A DNA stretch of 64,000 nt, taken from NCBI GenBank assembly GCA_009760855.2, contig WPIO01000301.1:1-64000 (forward strand), read 5' to 3'. Positions 1 to 11,299 of this stretch are shown here, one piece after another. The stretch is from Cristatella mucedo. Its lineage: Eukaryota > Bryozoa > Phylactolaemata > Cristatellidae. The translations under genes were made by a program, and so were the position numbers. Positions within the stretch are counted from its first letter, which is position 1. Each line of letters begins with the position of its first letter. The notes under the pieces are model-generated. The model was not told the DNA's origin and made no database searches. It saw only the letters and a list, made by a program, of their open reading frames with translations.

Positions 1-59
1 TGCGACTTTACAGCCATGTGCCGAAATTTAGCGTACTTTAAAGACTTAACAAACTGAAC

Positions 60-345
60 TCTGAACTCCCAAACTAAATCATTACAACCTAAACACTAAA
101 CCATAAACCTTAAAAACCTAAACCCTAAGAACTAAATACTAAACCTAAACCGTAAACTCTAAACACTAATAATAATAACAATAATAATATTGCACTTGAT
201 CCAGTGCCAAAAGTGAACCCAGTCTCTCTCTAGGCTCTTAACTTTAAACCCTAAACCCTAAAAAGTCTAAAACCCAACCTCCAAACCCTTAACCCTAAAA
301 CCCATAGTCTAAACGCCAAAAGCTAAACCATAAACAGGGGGAATT
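60..345. repeat. Degenerate CCCTAAA-like tract
   Basis: Many loose variants of CTAAACCCTAAAC with irregular spacing are seen, interrupted near 165-245 by a LINE A 3' scrap. The motif resembles a TTTAGGG/TTAGGG telomere-type repeat but is too irregular for a functional telomere. The same association, in the opposite orientation, recurs at 37.57-37.88 kb. I infer a dispersed or decayed interstitial tract. Confidence 0.7.
165..245 (-). mobile_element. LINE A 3'-end fragment
   Basis: An AAT-rich stretch is followed by 'TTGCACTTGATCCAGTGCC' and 'CTCTCTCTAGGC', which is the reverse complement of the LINE A 3' tail seen repeatedly in this window. Only the tail remains and there is no coding sequence. 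Confidence 0.55.
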
Positions 346-420
346 TTCTACCCCGGGGTGTGTCCTGGGGGTAATGTCCTGGGTGAATTGTACTGGGGAA
401 ACACTTAGGGGCTAATGTTT
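336..420. repeat. G-rich GGGGGAAATGTCC-like block
   Basis: Short units such as GGGGGAATTTTCTACC and GGGGGTAATGTCCTGG abut the CCCTAAA-like tract. Related blocks lie at 37.56-37.68, 39.26-39.37 and 55.38-55.46 kb, so this is a dispersed repeat type. Function unknown. Confidence 0.6.
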
Positions 421-1297
421 GAGCCCCAGAGACGCACAGCCATGGCAACCATTCGATCAGAGCACTGAATACTGAGGGCCACCTGGCAGGCTTCATTATC
501 TCGCCAGGATGCAGCCCAGGGTGCTGACAATTAATACCTCTCCTGAACCATCTTCGGGTAGCCAGCAAACAGGAAATACCGGGCTATGGCCTCGTGCTCA
601 TTCGCCTTTTTCGGTCCGCCGCCACCTGGTCGTCGAATGCAGAGTTACGTTGACCGTGACTGACTCCGTTCCGTTATTTATGACGAGGTCCGGCTTGAGA
701 TTCGGATCACCATTGAGGGGAAGGCACAAACTTCCAGTGTGCGAGATTTCACTGCAGCTGGAAGAGCCCCGATTAGGTGAAACAGAGCCAGGTTGTGGCG
801 AGCCATCGTTGCTCGAAGCATTGGCTGGCAGTGGTTTCGAACGTGGTAGACGTTTTCTCAGCCTCAGTGCCGCAAATGCAGCTTCCCGAGGCCGTTCCGG
901 GGAATGATCAGCTCTTATCCGCAGGTGCTGTCAGCTCGTCCAATCAAGCACAGTGAACAAACCTCGGGGTCTAAACGGCAGGTAGAAACCCACGATCTGA
1001 AAATGGCTGTGTTCACGAACCTCTCAGTGACCAGTCATCGATTGACCCTAGTCTAAGGGGCTGGGTCACCCAAGTCGGCCAACTAGCCACCCTAGCAAAC
1101 ACACACAGGTTCGATGTGGCGATGCATGGCAAGGCATGAAAGTGAGTGATCCGGTTTTTGGGGTTGGTTAAAACCACAAGCAAATCCGAGCCGGCCAGCC
1201 AGATGCAGATGGAGAGATGCAATAGGCATCGAGGTACATCCGCCCTCAGCAAAGCTGGGCCGACCCTGCTTCTAGGGCCTAAGGCTTCTGCAGTCAA
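421..1297. other. Unassigned GC-richer stretch, no gene recognised
   Basis: An open frame of 132 codons (509-907, plus) and one of 94 codons (1013-1297, minus) occur here. Neither shows a recognisable motif, and the higher GC content alone lengthens chance frames. It might be the 5' part of an unrecognised transposon or an untranslated region. I assign no function. Confidence 0.4.
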
Positions 1298-1490
1298 ATA
1301 ATATTAGTAATAATAAAAATCAATCTCTTAATCATCTTGTGTGTTTCAATCTGCTGCAAATGGGAACGCGATTGAATTGTGAGGGATATCATGCTCGATA
1401 AACAACATGAACAACGTGGCTAGGGGTGGAATGCACAGGGTCAGCATGAAAATGTGGTTAGTGGCAGCATGAACCAATGCATTGCAAGAT
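1298..1490 (-). mobile_element. LINE A 3'-end fragment
   Basis: A TAATAATAA-type tail is followed by sequence matching the LINE A 3' UTR read in reverse: the 'GCTGCAAATGGGAA', 'GATATCATGCTCGATAAA' and 'GGGTCAGCATG' blocks found in every LINE A copy here. It lies just outside the left arm of the large inverted repeat. Confidence 0.7.
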
Positions 1491-2435
1491 CCATGGCTGA
1501 CGACATCCAGCAACCGACACTGATGGCTGCAGGTTTAGGTGACAACGAGAGTGAAAGCCAGCCAAACTTCAATGCGTTTTATCATCATGATAAAAGTTCG
1601 GCTGCAGGTTATTTCTTGGTTTCCTTCATTTTTCATGGGATAGAGACGCATTGTGTTTTCAGTTGCTTAAATTTATATTTTATTTGTCGTAGCAAACAGG
1701 CATTAGATTTCCAAAGATTTTAAATGGATGAAATATTGTTTCACTCAAGAAACACTGGTTTCTTGAGTTTATTGGTAGTCCGGAATATTGCATTTGCAGT
1801 GTAAAATACTAATACCTAAGTAGTTTCGCTTCACTTTTAATGGTGTTGTCTGCTTTCCACAGAACCTTTCGTATACGTTGATGAAGACTGCATCTAGGTT
1901 TCGAAACTATGCATAAACCTTGTCGAATGTGGCATAGAGTTATTGCTAAATTATTTTACCGCTTTGACAGTATGAAAGGACGAAAGTGGATTGGCATATT
2001 ATAACGACTGCTGGCGGTTAAACAGCTATGACGTTTAGCAGTGGTTGCAGTAACGGTGATGATTCAGATTTGCAGCAGGAGCTCTCACATTTTTGGAATT
2101 CTGATCAATTCGATTGCTGTGATATAATTATCTTGCTCAATGCAAAAGTAATTTTAATAAGCATATCCACTCTCCGTGCACCTTGGCTTCTATGTTCATA
2201 CAACGGCAAAGTTAAAGAGCATCTCATTTTACTTAACTCCTCTAGCTTACTTTTCACTACCTACAGTCCAGGTCTTACGAAATATTTTCTTGTCCTTATT
2301 ATGTAGCATACAAACAATTACATGAAACTGGTCAATATTAAACATTTGCATTGCCTGGATTCTCGAGCTAACTCAAAAGTGGGTCACTGACGTTAACCAT
2401 TAGGCAGCACATTCCAGAATAGAAACTCGGTCGAT

Positions 2436-3682
2436 TATAATAATTATAATAATTATAATAACAATGCACTTGATAAAGCGCCCTCATAGAACCTAATATA
2501 TCTCTAAGTGCTTTACATTTGCTTCAAAGAGAAACGTGATTGAATCGTGAGTAATATCATGCTTGATAAACCACATGGACAATGTGGTTAGGGGTGACAT
2601 GCACAGGGTCAGCATGCAATTGTGGTTAGAGGCAGCATGCACATTCTCAGCGCACATATAACTTAATCTCTCTCTCTCTAGAGAGAGAGAGATTAAGTTA
2701 AGTTCTCTGAGGGCAATTAATCAAGTGCATTGTTATCAAGTTCATTATTATTATTATAAGCACATGAAGGACGAATCAGAGGGACCCACTAAATGCTGTC
2801 CTAAACAGTAGTGCTTACGGCTCTTTTAAAATTTGGTCGTATCCGGGGATGTTCCAACGCAAGTCGGGAGGTAGTTCCAGGCATAGGCAGCATACGAACT
2901 TGATGCACGATCTCCAAAGGAGTTGAGGTTTGTACAAGGTATTGGTAAACTGTTGGATTCCACAAAGCAGGTGGTATCATGCTTAGCCTGGTGGGGGAAT
3001 AGATCTGAGAGATAGGCTGGAGCCAAAGAATGAAGTGACCTAAATATGAGAGACTAAACTTTGAAGTCGATCCATTGCTTGACTGGTAGCCTGAGCAGTT
3101 CGGCGATAAGTGGTATGACGTGGCCACTGAGACGTTCATGACTGACAAGCCTAGCTGCAGAGGTTTGCAAGAGCTGTAATCGACTGCTTGCACATGCCGG
3201 TAGGCTAGTAAGCAGCTACTTACAGAAATTAAGATTTCACAATTCATAGACCAATTTTGGCGTGGTTTTCAAATCTAAACAAGTCCGATTTTTTGCAAAG
3301 TTATGTAGCTGAAAGTAGGCTGATGTGACTGTGCAGTTGTGGTGGTTGCCTAACGATAGGTCACTTTGGACCACGTCACCTTGTATTCCAGCTGATTCAA
3401 CAGGAGACATGCTGGCAGAGCCAATATTAACGTCAGCCTGTCCAATTTGTTAATCAAACTGGGTTAGCCCATGACTAGTAATGTACTTTTATCTTTTTTT
3501 AGTTTTAGATAATTGCTGCCATCCATGTCCTGATGTCATCAATAAATGCAGCGAGGTGGTTGAGAGAATTCGAGGTGGTCAAAGGCTGGGAGGGATCAAA
3601 GCAAAGAAACAACTGGGTATCGTCCACATAGAAGTGATAGAGTAGATTGTGCTTAGTAATCACATCAGCAAGAGGAAAAGTA
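2436..3682 (-). mobile_element. 5'-truncated LINE A copy (RT C-terminal part and 3' UTR)
   Basis: The minus strand carries a decayed reverse-transcriptase C-terminal region, with frames broken between 2801 and 3247, then the standard LINE A 3' UTR and AAT-type tail near 2436. The copy begins about where the other copies encode LADVIAKHN. It sits directly against the tail of the longer LINE A at 3683-6090, so the two form a head-to-tail pair. A short plus-strand LINE A tail is inserted at about 2659-2755. Confidence 0.8.
2659..2755 (+). mobile_element. Tiny LINE A 3'-tail insertion with fold-back start
   Basis: The surrounding LINE A is on the minus strand, but this stretch reads the plus-strand tail ('GAGATTAAGTTAAGTTCTC' followed by ATTATTATTATT). 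It begins with a perfect 42-bp palindrome at 2659-2700 (two 21-bp arms, no loop). The interrupted 3' UTR continues at about 2757 with AAGCACATGAAGGACGAATC. Confidence 0.75.
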
Positions 3683-6090
3683 ATAATAATAAGAATAATA
3701 TTGCACTTGATAAAGCACCCTCAGAGAACGTAATCTCTTTCTAGGCGCTTTACATTTACTGCAAAGTGATATGCAATAGAATAGTAAGTAAAATCATGCT
3801 TGAAAAAAAACAAAATAAATAATATGGTTAGGGGTTACATGCAGAGGGTCAGCATGCAAATGTGGTTAGTGGCAGCATGCACAGTGTCAGCACGCATAAG
3901 CACATCAATGACGAATCACAGGGACCCACTAAATGCTGTCCTAAATAGGTGTGTTTTTAAGTTTCTTTTAAATGTGGTCAGGTCAGGGGATGTTCTGACG
4001 CAGGTCGGGAGGGAGTTCCAGGCTTTGGGAGCATACGAGCTAAATGCACGGTCTCCAAAGGATTTAAGGTTTGTACGAGGTATTTCCAGACTGTTGGATT
4101 CTGAAAAGCGAGTGGTAGGATGCTTGGCCTGATGGGGTAGTATATCTGAGAGATAGGCTGGAGCCATAGAATGAAGAGACCTAAAAGTGAGCGACAAAAC
4201 CTTGAAGTCAATCCGTTGCTTGACTGGTAGCCAGTGCAGGTCGGCGAGAAGTGGAGTAATGTGGCAACTGCGACACTCACGACAGACAAGCCTAGCTGCA
4301 GAGTTTTGCACCAGCTGCAATCGCCTGATCGCATATGCTGGCAGGCCAGTAAGCAGTGAGTTGCAGAAGTCAAGACGAGATGTCACGAATGCATGGACCA
4401 GCTTGGATGTGGTATCTTTATCTAAACAAGCTCTAATTTTAGCAATGTTATGAAGCTGAAAATAGGCAGATATGACTGTGGAGCTGATGTGGTCGTCTAA
4501 CGAGAGGTCGCTCTGGAATATGACACCTAGATTTCGAGCTGATTCAACTGGAGATATGCTGGCAGAGCCAATTTTGAAAGTCAGCCTTTGCAATTTCTGA
4601 ATCACACTGGGTTTGCCCATTACTAGTAAGTTAGTTTAAGCTTCGTTTAGTTTTAGAAACTTTGCTGCCATCCATGTGCAGATGTCATCAATGCATGCAG
4701 CAAGTGAGTTGAGAGAATTTGAGGTGCTCGAAGGCTGGGAGGGATCAAAGCAAAGGTACAACTGAGTGTCATCCGCATAGAAGTGAATGCCTAGATTGTG
4801 CTTCGCAATCACATCAGCAAGAGGGAGAGTATAAACCGTGAAAAGAACCGGACCTAGCAGGGACCCCTGAGGTGCCCCATATTTCAGAGGTACCTCGGGT
4901 GATCTTTGTCAATTCACGTCAATACTATGGCTTCTCCCACTGAGATATTTTATGAACCGTTGTAGAGCAATACCAGTGATGCCGAGGGGATATGAGAGGC
5001 GCTCTAGAAAAACTTTGTAATTGATATCATCAAAAGCTGTTGAAAGATTGTGCAAAACAAGCAGAGAAACTCTACCGATGTCTGTATTCCTAAGAAGGTT
5101 GTTTTATACCCTAAGAAATGCTGACTCTGTCGAGTGATTAGCACAAAAGCGAGACTGAAACTTACTAGCAAGGTTGGAGGTTTCAAAATATAAGTTCGGC
5201 GGGTCGGCCACGACTCGTTCAAGTGTCTTAGATAGGAATGGTAGAAGGGAAACTGGGTGGTAGTTGCTCAAGTTCTCATGGTCAAGTGTCACTTTCTTGA
5301 GAAGTGGCCTAGCTGCATCTTTTGTTAAAGTTGCTGGGGTATGACCTGAAACTAATGACATAATTATGATGTTAGTCATGCATGGCAGCAGCAGCTTAAT
5401 GCAGCATCGGAGCAGGATATCGGGAACGGAGTCCAGAAGACTTGCCCCCTTGGATTGGTATATGAGCTTTATGACGAGATCACTAGTAACCAGCTTAAAT
5501 GCTGACATTGAGGAGCAGCTAGAAATCTGGGAGCAGCATTATAGGGGGATTTTGTCATCGCAGGGATGGAATCTCTGATCTACTTTATCTTCTGTACAAA
5601 GAATCGAGAAAAGCGATCGGCTCAATCATCACAAGGATCGTCAGGTAAGGAGGTAATCAGGGATCGGTAGAGGAGATGGTTGATAATAGACATCAGCATT
5701 TTCGGATTCCTGATCTTTGATTTAACGCTTTTTTTAATAGAAATTGGACTTAGGTTTGGCTAGTATCGATTAGTACGACCTACAGTTATCTTCATATGAA
5801 TGTCAATAGTCAGCCAGTCCTGATCTTTTATACGCGTTTTTAAGCTTAGGCTTAGTGGAACTTGCTAGTTTAACGTCCGTGGTAAACCATAGGCCGTCTG
5901 GGCGATAATGTACAGTGAGCTTACTCAGAGGTGCAAAGTCTTGGAGCGTGTCAGCTAGTGTCGTGTTGTAGCTCTGTACCAATGATGACAGATCGGAGGA
6001 AGGACTAAGCAGCAGAGGCGAAGCAGATATTGCACAGACAGTGTCAATGTCAAGGGTCTCGAGGTTTTGCTATTGAGGCGAATGTGAATC
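3683..6090 (-). mobile_element. LINE A copy, left arm (RT region, broken)
   Basis: The tail (AATAATAATAAGAATAATA) is at 3683-3705. Minus-strand frames at 3916-4620 (234 codons) and 5104-5508 encode pieces of a CR1/L2-type reverse transcriptase: NYHPVSLLPFLSKTLERVV, then the C-terminal region with LPVKQRIDFKVLSLTFRSLH and SYAPKAWNSLPTCVRTSP. A stop lies just upstream of MGKPSVIQ, where better copies read NDDKTNLLVMGKP. The 5' limit near 6090 corresponds to about 11612 in the right arm, so the endonuclease is mostly missing. It cannot make a working protein. Confidence 0.85.
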
Positions 6091-6229
6091 GTTGATTTAT
6101 GTGAAAGCCCTATTGGGGTGCATAGAAAAAGCTCTCTCAAGTCAAATGACAAAACTGTGTGTTTTCTAGGGTTAGCAATTGCTCAGGGATCAATGAAAAA
6201 ATACAATCTTTATCAACATTTAGCATCCT

Positions 6230-6500
6230 CCTATATATAGTTACAAAAGTGCCACTGCTTTAACACGTCTTGCTGCTGCAATAAAGGATCGCCCACCCCG
6301 GGATTTTTCCCACGAGCTTAGTTGTTGCTTGAGACTAAGTCTGTTGGCTACCGAATGCGTACCGAAAACCGCTTAGGCTGTTAGTGTGCTATACAAAACT
6401 TTCCTGTTTAACACCCACATGGTCTTTATGAGTTTGTGGAGTTACAGACGGAGATACATTACTTTACGTCAGCTGTGACCAGGGCCGAGGAATACAAGAC
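6230..6500 (-). mobile_element. tRNA-derived SINE A copy, split by a LINE B fragment
   Basis: The reverse strand holds the SINE A body ('AAAGGATCGCCCACCCCG' read on plus). The tRNA-like head is separated by a LINE B 3' fragment at about 6318-6464. The mirror copy at 11300-11460 has the uninterrupted sequence, which fixes the insertion limits. Confidence 0.7.
6318..6464 (+). mobile_element. LINE B 3'-end insertion inside SINE A
   Basis: The sequence 'GGCTACCGAATGCGTACCGA' through 'CACCCACATGG' to 'ACAGACGGAGATACATTA' is the same 3' end as in the LINE B copies ending near 11163, 51770 and 55080. It is absent from the mirror position in the right arm. Confidence 0.75.
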
Positions 6501-7149
6501 CTTCCTTAGGTGCCCATTGTGGCTCTTAGAGATAAATATTAAAGCAAAGACATCATCTTTGCCATTCTGTACTTCATAAATTGCTCTTTTGTTCGATGAG
6601 GAAAACGTGTCAGCTACAGATTTATTGTCATTGATGGTAATATCTGTTATCTATACCTTATTAATGCTATCCCAAACAATAACATGGGATACGCTTCTTG
6701 CTAAGCCACTGAAGTAACTCAGTGCTGCTATTTGCATGAATTATGCATCTTGTTAGAAGCATTATAACTTTTTGGATGCTTTTACATCCTCGATCTTGCT
6801 TTATCTGGTAGGATTACCATCTTATAGAAAAATTAAGATAGGTGGTAATTTGTATTTGGGCAAAACCATACCGGGTATACCGAAATGCAAGTAATTTTAA
6901 ATTAATGACATGAAATTCTTTGAAACCTCTGAGGATATAACCATTTTGGTTGAAATTAATCAACCCACTCTGTAGTGCAATATCACACGAGAGCTCAGTT
7001 TGTATCAAGCCTCACGACATACTGCCATGAAGAAATTGATTTCTTTTTTCTAGTCTATTCACTAAATTTCAAATGTCTCTCATTTTTGGAGCACTACATA
7101 CTAATAATACAACTCCATAGTTTTTAACGAAAATATATTTGGCAACCAA

Positions 7150-7740
7150 TTTGTATTATGTTAAGTCTTGTATGTGAGCTTCAGTCTGGTTTTAGAGTAA
7201 AAAAAATATGCAGAGTCAGCATCGTTTAGGGTATATGACAACCTTATCAGTAATGCCCACTTTAAAGATGACCTATCTGCTGTTTTTGGAATTTTTTCCT
7301 GTAGCTCCTAATAATATTGATCACCAAGTCTCCTCTTGGCAGAACATCATTGGCGCTGGACTACAGTGGCTTAAGTCCAATCTCGGTGGTAGACTTCTGG
7401 TTAACAAACGGTAAAAGATCGTTGATTGAACAACTGAATTATGGAATACCTCAGAATGCTATGCTGATTTGATTTGTCTATAGTCGCAATCTCTTTTTGT
7501 CAACGCGATTTGAGACTGCAATTTTGGCTCTAATTTTTAAGCATATCACAGTCGAGAGTACCTTAGTTCTTATCCCTCTTTGGCCTTCTATACAACGAAT
7601 TATCTCAACACTTTGGCTAGAACTATTTCTGAAATCCACTCTTTCATGGCCATAAGATTTCTTAAATTATATTGCTATCAAATCAATTAAAGGCTAACCA
7701 AGCATACCTCAGAAATTGATAACTGTAAAGCTCCAAGTGT
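7150..7740 (+). mobile_element. LINE C reverse-transcriptase relic, left arm
   Basis: In broken plus-strand frames, residues such as VYDNLISNAHFKDDLSAV and AGLQWLKSNLGGRLLVNKR line up with the VYNDLLRNAD and ALQWFGSYLSGRLQSIDVN regions of LINE A reverse transcriptase. This is a different, older family, heavily frameshifted. The mirror copy is at about 9395-10150 and a third is at about 17340-17930. The family assignment is inferred from motif order. Confidence 0.5.
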
Positions 7741-7769
7741 GCATAAATAAATAAATAAACGAATGCATA

Positions 7770-8094
7770 GATTTATTTATTTATTTCAAAATATGCAGCC
7801 ATTGCCAGGTGTTTCATGACCGCTGGATGCCAGTCGGCAGTGGTGCCCTCCTTCGTGGTCGGGGCTCTCGGCAGCTGGCGGCCAGACGAGAAAGCTTGCG
7901 TGGCCGAGCACGAGATCCCACGCTCGGAGATAACCGCTTTGAGACGGCACTGTGTCTCCAAAGCCATTTCCGACTCGGAAGCCGTATGGTTTCTGATCCT
8001 GAACCGGAAGGCATGGGTAGCAAGCTCGACCCAGGAAGGATAGGGCACGCCGGTAATTTCAGCCTACTAGCTAAAAATATTTTCCCGATAAATT

Positions 8095-8100
<6 letters not shown>
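7770..8100 (-). repeat. GC-rich module M1, left arm
   Basis: This is a roughly 300-bp GC-rich block bounded by AAAT-type microsatellites. Its minus frame 7773-8048 includes ELATHAFRFRIRNHTASES and CSATQAFSSGRQLPRAP. The right-arm copy (9035-9345) reads ELATLSFRCRIRNHTASGP and CSATQAFSSGHQLRR in the equivalent frame. I do not recognise a family. It may be a transposon segment or a decayed coding exon. Confidence 0.6.
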
Positions 8101-8460
<360 letters not shown>

Positions 8461-8945
8461 TATCGCGAGAGAGAGGCTGTTGTTACACTGGCAATGCAGT
8501 TCCGTCCGAAAGTGTGCAGTTTGCCTGCCAGCCTAGGCGAGAAGAGAAGAACATGCTTGCTTCAACTCCCTGCACGGCCAACAGATTTCCGACCTGTCAG
8601 AGAACGAGTCAGGGCCTATGTAGTAGCCTATCATGGTCTCAGGCAACCTATCGAGCAGGCCTGCTCTACTCTTGACAGGCATCTAGCCCTGGTACAGACA
8701 AGCCTTCTTGCCTCCGCAATGGCAGAAACTAGGTGCCTTGCTGACTTTGCTTCTGCTACAGCTCGATTACCTCTGGCGGACATAGCTGGCGCCAAAGGCA
8801 GCCCGGCTGCCGCTAAATAAGACTCACTCAGTTCTGAAAATTTAGGTGTGGCTGTGTCCACTTCAGTTCTACACATTTGTCGTTCGTGCTGCACTTAGGT
8901 GGAAGCCTTATCTCGTAGGCTTAGCAAGCAACTCGCCGATCCTCT
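8461..8945. other. Spacer at the centre of the large inverted repeat
   Basis: About 485 bp of comparatively GC-rich sequence lies between two AT microsatellites. It is not mirrored within itself and I see no other copy in the window. The plus frame 8422-8820 remains open for 132 codons. After a microsatellite-derived start it reads VRAYVVAYHGLRQPIEQAC and ends at GAKGSPAAAK. The opposite strand is also open for 87 codons (8631-8894). I do not recognise the product, and overlapping open frames suggest composition effects. Confidence 0.5.
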
Positions 8946-8957
8946 TGGTCTTCGAAG

Positions 8958-9026
<69 letters not shown>

Positions 9027-9045
9027 TCACTTATTTATTTATTTA
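8946..9045. repeat. TA microsatellite, inner boundary of the right arm
   Basis: A (TA)n tract at about 8959-9026 is followed by TTATTTATTTAT. It matches the AT boundary of the left arm and closes the spacer. Confidence 0.9.
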
Positions 9046-9345
9046 TCGAGAACAATATTTTTAGCTAGTACATATAAATTACCGGCGTTCCCTTATCCTG
9101 CCCGAGTCGAGCTTGCTACCCTTTCCTTCAGATGTAGGATCAGAAACCACACGGCTTCCGGGCCGGTAATGGCGTCGGAGACACAGTGCCATCTCACAGC
9201 CGTAGTCTACGAGTGTGGGACCTTGTGCTCGGCCACGCAAGCTTTCTCGTCTGGCCACCAGCTACGAAGGACGTCACCACAGCCGACCGGCAGCCAGCGG
9301 TCATGAAACACCGGGCAATCGCTGCATATTCTGAAATAAATACAT
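9035..9345 (+). repeat. GC-rich module M1, right arm
   Basis: Reverse-complement counterpart of 7770-8100. The plus frame 8899-9306 runs from the TA microsatellite into M1 and contains ELATLSFRCRIRNHTAS, so its N-terminal YIYIY portion is a repeat artefact. A partial M1 also opens the third copy at 17060. Confidence 0.6.
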
Positions 9346-9394
9346 AAATCTATGCATACAGTTATTTATTTATTTATGCTCACGTGGAACTTTA

Positions 9395-10150
9395 CTGTTA
9401 TCAATTTCTCAGGCATGGTTAGTTAGCCTTTAATTGATTTGATAGCAATTTAATTTTAGAAATCTTATGGCCATGAAAGTGTGGATTTCAGAAATAAGTG
9501 CAGCCGAAGTGTTGAGAAAGTTCGTTGTATATGAGGTCAAAGAGGGATAAGAGCTATGGTATACTCGACTGTGATATGCTCAAAAATTAGAGCCAAAATT
9601 GAAGTCTAAAATCGCGTTAAAAAAGGAGATTGCGACTGTAGAAAAGTCAAATAAGCATAGCAACCTAAGGCATTCTATAATTTAGCGGTTCAATCAAAGA
9701 TCCTTTACCATTTGTTTACCAGTAGTCTACCACTGAGATAGGATTTAAGCCACTGTAGTGCAAAGCCAATAATGTACGGGCCAGAGGAGCCGCTAGAAAA
9801 GAAAGACTTAATGATCAATAGTATATGGGCTACAGGAACATATTGCAAAAACATCCGATAGCTCTTCCTTCAAATGGGCATTACTGATAAGGTTGTCAGA
9901 TACCCAAAGAGATGCTGACTCCCATAATTCTTTTACTCTAAAACCACACTGGAGCTTACATGTAAGACTTGAAATACTGCAAAGTGGTTGCCAAATACAT
10001 TTTTGTCGAAAAATATAGAGTTGTATTATTATTATGTAGTGCTCAAAACATGAAAGAGATTTAAAATCGAGTGCATTGGCTTGAAAAAGCAGACGTCAAT
10101 TTCTTCATGGCAGAATGTCGTAACGCTTGATACTAACTTAGCTCTAGTAT
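9395..10150 (-). mobile_element. LINE C relic, right arm
   Basis: Reverse complement of the left-arm relic at 7150-7740, with scattered substitutions and small indels. No intact frame remains. Confidence 0.5.
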
Positions 10151-10472
10151 GATATTGCACTACAGAGGTCGTTTGATTAATTTAAACCAAAATGGTTGTA
10201 TCCTCAGAGGTTTCGAAGAATTTAATGACAAAAACCTAAAACTACTGGGATTTTGTTTATCTGGCAATATAATTGCCAAAACCCAAATTACCACCTATCT
10301 TAATCTTTCTATAAGATGGGAATCCTTCAAGATAAACCAAATTCAAGGATGTAAAAGCTTCCGCCAAGACTTAATGCTTCCAACAAGATGCACAATTCAT
10401 GCCAATTGCGGCCCTGATTGACTTCAATGACTTAGCAAGAAGCATATCCAGTGCTATTATATGGGATAGCAT

Positions 10473-11163
10473 TTACCTAGCTCTTTAGTTCTATCTCGGA
10501 TTGATTATCGTAATTCCCTTTTAGCTGGGCTGCCGGAGAAAGCAATTAGGCCACTTCAGCAGACTGTAAATGTGGCTGCAAGGCTAGTCTTCAATTCCCA
10601 GCGATTTGAGCACGTGTCTCCTTTGCTAAAAGAGCTAGGATGGATGCTGGTTGAGCAACGGATACAGAGCAAAGTTCTTACGCTGACCCACAAGGCCCGC
10701 CACGGCTTGGTTCCTTCATACCTAGCTGCTTTCATTCATAACTGCTGCATCAGTTTCAGCCTCTTGGCGCCCTCAGGTCCGGGGTGGACAATAAATTAGC
10801 CGTCTCATTCCTCTGCTTAAAGACCGTTGGCGACCGAAGCTTTAGCTCTGCAGGTCCTACACTGTGAAGCTCGCTTCCACAATTCTTAAGCAACGGCAAC
10901 TACTCTCCAAATGCCGACTATGCGGCATCTTTTTCAGCGGTCCTGTGCTGCTACTTCTATGCTATTCACTACCTCAACTGCTCTCCTGACTCTGATAGGC
11001 TTCCCACTACACTTTCTCTTGTTGAGTGAGACGAAGTAACTTGGCTACTGAATGCATACCGAAAGCTGCCGCTTTAGCTCAGAGTGAGCTATACACAACT
11101 CTCTTGCATAGCACCCACATGGTCTTGATCACATTCGAAGTTAAAGACGGAGATACATTAATA
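10473..11163 (+). mobile_element. LINE B copy (RT C-terminus and 3' end)
   Basis: Plus frames encode LSRIDYRNSLLAGLPEKAIR, then QQTVNVAARLVFNSQRFEH and SPLLKELGWMLVEQRIQSK, the C-terminal region of a CR1/L2-type LINE distinct from LINE A. It ends at ACGGAGATACATTA. The left arm (about 6663) and the third copy (about 18300) lack it at the same position, which gives clean insertion limits. Confidence 0.85.
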
Positions 11164-11299
11164 ATACATAGATAATAGATATCACTAGCAAAAACAATAA
11201 ATCTGTTGCTGACAGACATTTTCCGGATCGAACGTATGAGAGATTCATGAAGTACAGAATAGCGAGATGATGCCTTTGCCTTAATATTTATCTCTAGGA

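Noticed and set aside
60-345. Plant-type (TTTAGGG) telomere or a plant genome
   Set aside because: The units are irregular and internal, and the LINE/SINE content suits an animal genome.
4187-4453. Plus-strand frames overlapping LINE A copies (also 47765-48031, 58598-58807, 61090-61311)
   Set aside because: They are antisense shadows of the conserved RT C-terminal region and recur only because LINE A recurs.
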